From Calvatia gigantea (lineage: Eukaryota; Basidiomycota; Agaricomycetes; Agaricales; Lycoperdaceae), in the NCBI GenBank assembly GCA_025093985.1, contig JACAAK010000006.1, forward strand, positions 1,674,001-1,738,000: 64,000 nt of DNA. Direction: 5' to 3'. Below the pieces are notes generated by a model that did no database searches, was not told where the DNA came from, and saw only the letters and a list, made by a program, of their open reading frames with translations. The translations under genes were made by a program, and so were the position numbers. This document shows positions 58,801 to 64,000 of this stretch, one piece after another. Positions within the stretch are counted from its first letter, which is position 1. Each line of letters begins with the position of its first letter.

Positions 58801-60027
58801 TGTCGATAGTTGTCATAGTAGAAATAGCTGCAACGATTTCTGGACGTTGAATCGGCCCTACAAAAAAAAAACCAGCCCCCCAATACATGAGAAATCCTCT
58901 CGAAAAAAGCGAAACAGGGGAGAGGGAACGTACCCTCGTAGTTCACCCCCATCGTCCCCTTCAACATCCCTCAAAGAACTCAACTCGAGTGGAGGTAGCC
59001 TCGGAGGTGAAGCCATCGGTACTGCTTCCACATCAAGACCTCTGGGCGGAGGTGGGCTCACAGACCTCCTCAACGCAGCTATCGCACTTTCAAACGCAGT
59101 ATACCTCTCCATCGTGGCCCTCAATCTTTCCTCCGACTCCGAGGGGCCAGTTCGCGGGGAGTTTCTCGAAACGGAAAGGGATGTTGGTCCTGGTCCTGAG
59201 GGCAAAAATAGCCCGAGCCCAAGTGGACCTATAGAAGTTGTAGCATGTCCATTAGAAAGTTGAGCCAAATCGAGGCTTTGGTTTGTGATTGCGGAGCCTG
59301 TTGGGTGGTTTGAGGCTGTGAAAACTGTCGAGGGTCGAGAGAAAGGAGAAGGAAGGGATGGAGCTGAAGATGAAGATGAGGATGAATGGTTTGCAGAATG
59401 TTGGTATTGCTGTTGGTGATGTTGAGGATACTGATGCTCATCAAGTGCTTCCGAGCGCTGTGAATGTGACGGTGTCGATCCTCCAGACACCAAGCCCGAA
59501 GCCGGTGCGGCCGCAGCTTCTGCTTGTAGCGCAGCATGCGTTAGATGTTCATCGTCCCGGTCCTCGTCTAGTAACGGAATATCTGACATTTGGACATCAT
59601 CCAGTCTAGGAGTTGGGAGCCGCGGCGGAAGAGACGCTTCCTGAGTTCCATTTGGTAATGAAGAGCGAGTCGGAGTTCGTCCAGAGATCCTATTGTCCGT
59701 CGTACCTGACGTCGACGACCGTGGAGAAATCGCCAGGGACGACGCCAAAGAACTCGAAGACGAGTCGGCATCGGCACTAGCACTACTTGAACTATTATCG
59801 CTTTGACTCTCGCTTCTCTGCCTTTTATTCCTACCCTCCCGCCCATTCAATCGCCCTGCATGCCCAACGGCAGTTGTACCGTGACTGACGCCAACCACAC
59901 CAGGATCATCGCCCTGCTCGCCATCGCTCTCCGCACCACCAAAGAGTTCCTGAAAAGACCGCTTGAACGACGTATTGGACGACAGGGAAAGCCTGAGTTG
60001 GAGAGCACTGCCCTCGTCCGTGGGCAT
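52824..60027 (-). CDS. Very large Ser-rich protein with C-terminal RING-H2 finger, candidate E3 ligase
   Basis: Read from 60027 (MPTDEGSALQLRLSLSSN) the locus shows almost continuous minus-strand coding signal for 7.2 kb. It is Ser/Pro/Gly-rich, with long Ser runs, His/Gln patches (QYPQHHQQQYQH) and acidic blocks (DMDSDSEDDEDFEALLSL). At the 3' end SDEDFDASYESLL leads into RCPICLDE, then an exon with CKHWLHKACLE, then WLKTANTCPVCR: a complete C3H2C3 RING, followed by a Gly-rich tail to 52824. RING proteins of this type transfer ubiquitin from an E2. The open frame changes several times (near 58860, 55690, 54400 and 54190), only some of which look like introns, so single-base indels are suspected. 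It could be two genes split near 55100. The RING end is secure; the rest is inferred from continuity. Confidence 0.6.
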
Positions 60028-60215
60028 GGGGTGCGTCGATGGGGGGTGATGGTGGGTGTTGGTGGTTAATGAGAACAAGAGAGGCCGGCTTGGTTGTCGG
60101 ATGTTGACGCTGTGGGGGGTGTGCAGGGTTGTCACACTATTCTTTATTAATATCATTCTCCTATTCAGGCTCTGGTTTACACTACGCAGCTCAGAAAATT
60201 ACAGAAATTCAATAA
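60028..60215. other. Short intergenic gap
   Basis: Under 200 nt separate the calcineurin stop from the RING-gene start, so the promoter of the RING gene probably overlaps the calcineurin 3' end. Confidence 0.4.
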
Positions 60216-62735
60216 TCATGCGGTATCATGTCGTTTCAACGCAGACGGGCGCCCCGTCGCCTTCCGCCCCCTCGCAATCCTCTCCGCCAGTCGTTCAACA
60301 ACTCCACCCTCACCAGCTAGTTCCTCCTCTTCCAGCGCCTTCTTGATCAAATACTCCATGTCTATTCCCCCGGAAGGAATGTCAGTCAGAGAATCACCAC
60401 TACCACGCCGGCCCGCCCGACGCATACTAGGCGTGGGGAACAAGGCCGGACGCGCCTGGATCCGGGCTAAATTCGGGCAATCTCTCGTTGAGTAGATCAG
60501 AACGACGACTGGTAACATTTTAGTATGAGACTTGATAGTCATCATTAGCGACAAACGACGTACGCATCAGCAAACGTGCGAATGCTCCTGTTATTAACGT
60601 TGCCTCGTACGTTGAGTACATCAGACCTGGAAGGACCCGATGCCTCATCTGGCACCAGTTCAGTGGCGTTTTCCGCTTCCTCACTACGAAGCCCGATTAA
60701 TATCACCAGAACGAAAAAAAGGGCGGATAACTATGCGCACCGCAAAAGCTGGAACACTCTTTGCATCCTCCCGACTGCCAAAATCTTATTCTTGATTTGT
60801 TGCCTCCTCGCGGCAACTTCCTCCGTAACATCCTCTTCCATCCTCTCACCTTCGGAATCACTATCCACAAGCTCTTCTTGACTACAGATACTAAGGATTG
60901 CTAACAACATCTCCGTAACTATTGGCTCCCATCAGTCTGGCGACCTCAATCATAATTAAGATGGACACTTACTCTTCGCACCCACAAATGGCAAACTCCA
61001 AGTAAATGCGTCCATGAAATTCGGTAGCCAATAAGGATGCGGGCTCGCATTATACTGCCTAATCGTGATATTCTTGTTCGCGTACTTGAGCACCGCCGCA
61101 CGATTGTGGTAGACATCCAAGTAATTTGGCGCTGAAAATATAGTAATCACAGACGGGAAATGCTTCTTGGGCGTCTTCCTGTGCATTGTAAACCTATCAC
61201 CATCACCCGATCAGCCATGGAGCACCCAAGTAATAGGAATGAAATAACAGCACGAACCCCGCATCCTGCGCCTCGTGTCCCCGAATAACCGTCAACAAAT
61301 TATTCCTATCCAAAAACTGACACACGGCGTCATACCTTTGCTCAATAAGCTTTGTTGCCCTTCACACCGGCAGCAAAAACCACTCACGTATAGTAAAAAG
61401 AGCACCCTCTTGTTGAGTTCGGCAAGAAATTGGAGCCGGGAGGGACGCTTCCTTGCTCGTTCCCAAAGGTCTGTATCGGGTCTGACCAAAGTAAGTCACA
61501 CAACAACCCGTGCGAGCCCGGTTCCTGGAATCGATTCATCTATACAAAAAAGCACATATGCATCAGCCTCGAGGGGAATCGCGAAAGATTGCTTTGCGCT
61601 AAGGCGTAATTACGCACACGTTCGAGGTCTTTGAGGGTCACGAGCAAGGGAGAAATTCCGCCATGAACGCAGAAAAATTTGGAATCCACCAGCGCAGCCA
61701 CTGGCAGTGCACAGAACGACTCGATACACGCATCGTACAATGCCATGCTGTACTTGTGTAAACCTAGAATCCATTAACAGGATAGCACGTAGGAGCGAAA
61801 TGAACACCAACATTCTCGTTTGAATGTGAAATACTCGGTCAGGTGCCGACATTCGTGGTTTCCCCGTAAGAGGATTACCTTCTTGGGGTACCAGATTTTG
61901 AGGGCATAGAGGTACAAAAGGCACTAGGGAAGGTATCAGTTGTAAGTTCGAACCCCAAAGAGACAATCCATTTACTTCAATACCAAAGTCTCCGCGATCA
62001 ACATAATCTCCGAGGAACAAATACGTCGTTTCACCAATCGGTCCCCCAACCTCAAATAGCTTCATAAGATCGTACTAAACAACCAGTACCGTCAGCACCT
62101 AAGCGACCCCGAAATTGCAACCCAGCTCACATATTGTCCATGAATATCCCCACAAACTGTCCCCACAGTTAGCAAAGCCCAAAAAACACGCACATTAAGA
62201 ATTGAAGTCGGCTGAGAAAACTCACCAGTCATAGGACTCGAAACTGACACCATATTCGGCTCTCTCCTTAAAACCTCTGTCGCAGTCCGCACGATCCAAA
62301 TTGCGTGTTGCTCCAAAATCCTCCCCTCATTGAAAAAATGATCCTTCAAATAGCTCGCGTTGGGCATCCTCTCTCCGCGCGCATCACGCAAGAAAAATTC
62401 CGCGTCTGTGGGTCTGTGTGTTGCCGGCTGGTGGACCTAAGAAAAAAACGAGAATCCAAGACATTGACAACAAAGGACAAGAGGGGATACTCAAAACATA
62501 CAGATCTGATTCTCCTATCGTTCACATCCCTTCCAGGCGGTATAGGTGAAGGTGGTCCAGTCGGGTACGCTGTTTGCTGAATCCCCGCTCCACCACTGTA
62601 ACTCTGGCTGGGAGATATGTTTGGTTGTTGTTGTTGTTGTTGTTGTTGTTGCTGTTGCTGTTGCTGTTGCTGCCGCTGTTGGATCTGCCTTAGCGCGTTC
62701 CGCTCTTGTGCCGACGATCGCCTCTTGTTGAACAT
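60216..62735 (-). CDS. CNA1: Calcineurin A, serine/threonine phosphatase 2B catalytic subunit
   Basis: From 62735 a basic lead ([21 protein letters not shown]) precedes a run of 16 Gln. The phosphatase core follows: [66 protein letters not shown] and [12 protein letters not shown], giving all metal ligands. C-terminally it has [29 protein letters not shown], the calmodulin-binding helix ([18 protein letters not shown]) and an autoinhibitory-type segment ([11 protein letters not shown]). Calcineurin dephosphorylates Crz1-type factors on Ca2+ signals and opposes Vcx1-type exchangers such as the one at 21.7-23.9 kb. After LPEF one frame stops at 60427, while the next frame continues [20 protein letters not shown] to 60216; a splice or a single-base indel must link them. 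About ten short introns. Confidence 0.92.
62625..62672 (-). repeat. Trinucleotide repeat encoding polyglutamine in calcineurin A
   Basis: 48 nt of CAA/CAG codons giving 16 consecutive Gln. The 5' part mixes CAG and CAA while the 3' part is pure CAA, which may be length-variable between strains. Confidence 0.85.
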
Positions 62736-63435
62736 GATTGTTGATTGTAATCGGATGTAAGAGTCCGGTAGTAAATCTTGAACCGCAGATCAACTCTTTT
62801 GTTATTTGTACTGTTGTTGGATTGAGGGGGACAGTGAAAGGTGGAAGCTGTAGTCCGAGACCCCCGCGCAATGGGCGCTGTACCGCAACCGACGAAGATT
62901 GTGAAAAAAACTAGATCCAAGTTGCTGTCGTTGTCGTCGTCTGTCCCTGATTGACCAAGTGGTAACCAGGTCCTTTAGTAATGACCCCCGCAAACCACTA
63001 ATAGCTACACTCACCGCGTTTGAATAACCAATATTCCAACAGCTGATTGAAGTTTGCAGAGCAAGTTATATAAAAGGCGCTGATCTGACTTGCAACCAAC
63101 GATACACACGCACGCCGAACACATGTTTGGTAGTGTTGCGCCAGCCAGAGGCACCCATAGACGCCCGTTAGGACCCCAACCTAGGTGCCCGATAGGGCCA
63201 TAGGCCATTCACCGACATTCAAGGCGCAGGAATACTCAGAGAACGAAGTAAAGCTGTTTACAGGGTTGATCTGTGCCAAATCCTGTGCTAACCCTCTTCT
63301 TCCGGATAGCCGTCGCGCACGATGCTGCAAGGCTGTGCATGCAATGTGGATACGTACAAAACTGTCCATAATGTTATATATGGGCATCGAGTTACACATA
63401 CTCAATACATGGTTTTTTATGACTTAGATCCAACC
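62736..63435. other. Intergenic, calcineurin promoter region
   Basis: Contains the calcineurin A promoter and the 3' flank of ARG5,6. A TATATAAAAG box at 63067-63076 is on the plus strand. No gene recognised. Confidence 0.4.
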
Positions 63436-64000
63436 TCAATTGGTATCAATCGGAATGCCCGCATATTCATCATAGCCAAGCGCAAGGTTCAAATTCTATT
63501 AAGCACAAATTAGCATCGAGTTTCAATATACGTAAGAAGAAAAAAACACACCTGCAAGCATTGCGTCGCGGCACCCTTCAACAAGTTATCTAATCCACCT
63601 ACAACCACCACCCTCTCACCTTCACTATGCACCTGGAGCCCGCCAAAAACCCACCCATGCTTCCCCTCAACATCCTTCAACGCAGGCACTTCCTTCTTAA
63701 TCCTCACCAACCTCTCTCCAGCATACTTCTCCTCAAACAACTGGATAATCTCCCTCGCGGATACCTGCCTATTCAAGGGCACACTCGCGGTAGAAATAAT
63801 CCCACTAAACCACGAGGTCACGCTAGGCACAAACGCCACCTTGACACTTTCCAGTCCCGCTCCATTGGTATCTCGTGAGAGGAGATCGGTGAGATGGAAT
63901 CCGGCCTCGCGTTCATGGATATGATCAGTGAGGGAGTAAGGCCTGACGCCCCCACCGAGGGACTCCGGTGTGACTTTAGGTAGGGAGATAGGGTTGCCGC
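63436..64000 (-). CDS. ARG5,6: ARG5,6 C-terminal part: N-acetyl-gamma-glutamyl-phosphate reductase (partial)
   Basis: The gene runs off the right edge, so only the 3' end is here. The last exon (63436-63495) encodes NLNLALGYDEYAGIP and the stop; an intron of 56 nt (63496-63551) precedes the exon that continues past 64000. That exon holds PYSLTDHIHEREAGFHL, FVPSVTSWFSGI, VPLNRQVSAREI, KHGWVFGGLQVHSEG and LDNLLKGAATQCLQ, the conserved C-terminus of the reductase. In fungi this domain is fused behind acetylglutamate kinase in one mitochondrial precursor of arginine biosynthesis; the kinase part would lie outside the window. The frame is intact in the visible part. Confidence 0.93.

Overview
The window looks like nuclear DNA of an agaricomycete (mushroom-forming) basidiomycete. 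The genes are split by many spliceosomal introns, most of about 50-70 nt. The families are typical of that group: a DUF6534 seven-helix membrane protein, a NACHT P-loop NTPase of the agaricomycete NLR-like type, multi-exon cytochrome P450s with micro-exons, F-box/LRR proteins, paired secreted GDSL esterases, and conserved housekeeping genes (calcineurin A, UBC13, ARG5,6, a Vcx1-type exchanger, ICMT). No rRNA, tRNA, CRISPR array or prokaryotic operon was seen. The species cannot be told from the sequence.

Layout. 0.4-1.8 kb: MRH-domain sorting receptor (Atg27/Mrl1-like, minus). 2.7-9.4 kb: repeat territory, a ~5.5 kb imperfect inverted repeat whose spacer carries a broken Cys-rich secreted-protein ORF and a broken LIM-domain gene fragment, followed by a tandem duplication carrying the same short motif. 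9.9-11.7 kb: DUF6534 protein. 11.7-14.7 kb: no gene seen. 14.8-16.6 kb: NACHT ATPase. 17.9-20.4 kb: P450 A. 21.7-23.9 kb: Ca2+/H+ exchanger. 25.5-26.8 kb: strikingly AT-rich F-box gene. 28-33.4 kb: two secreted GDSL esterases on the plus strand with a VHS-GAT trafficking gene between them on the minus strand. 33.7-34.5 kb: conserved fungal protein. 35-37.1 kb: P450 B. 37.9-39.1 kb: F-box relative of the AT-rich gene. 40-40.7 kb: isoprenylcysteine methyltransferase. 41-42.6 kb: disordered Ser/Pro-rich protein. 43-44.5 kb: Bem46-like hydrolase. 45.8-47.1 kb: secreted helical protein with a TATA box. 48.1-64 kb: a minus-strand run of F-box/coiled-coil protein, UBC13, a very large RING protein, calcineurin A and the 3' end of ARG5,6.

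A recurrent feature is the single-base frameshift inside otherwise well-conserved exons (DUF6534, P450 A, two F-box genes, Ser-rich protein, UBC13 twice, RING locus, probably CNA1). In housekeeping genes this points to uncorrected indels in the assembly rather than decay. Coordinates below give genomic spans from start to stop codon including introns; exon borders are stated where they could be read.

Functional themes are vesicle sorting (MRH receptor, VHS-GAT), calcium signalling (exchanger, calcineurin A), ubiquitin and F-box proteins (UBC13, RING E3 candidate, three F-box proteins), oxidation and ester hydrolysis (two P450s, two GDSL enzymes), and possible innate recognition (NACHT protein). 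There is no sign that they form one gene cluster.
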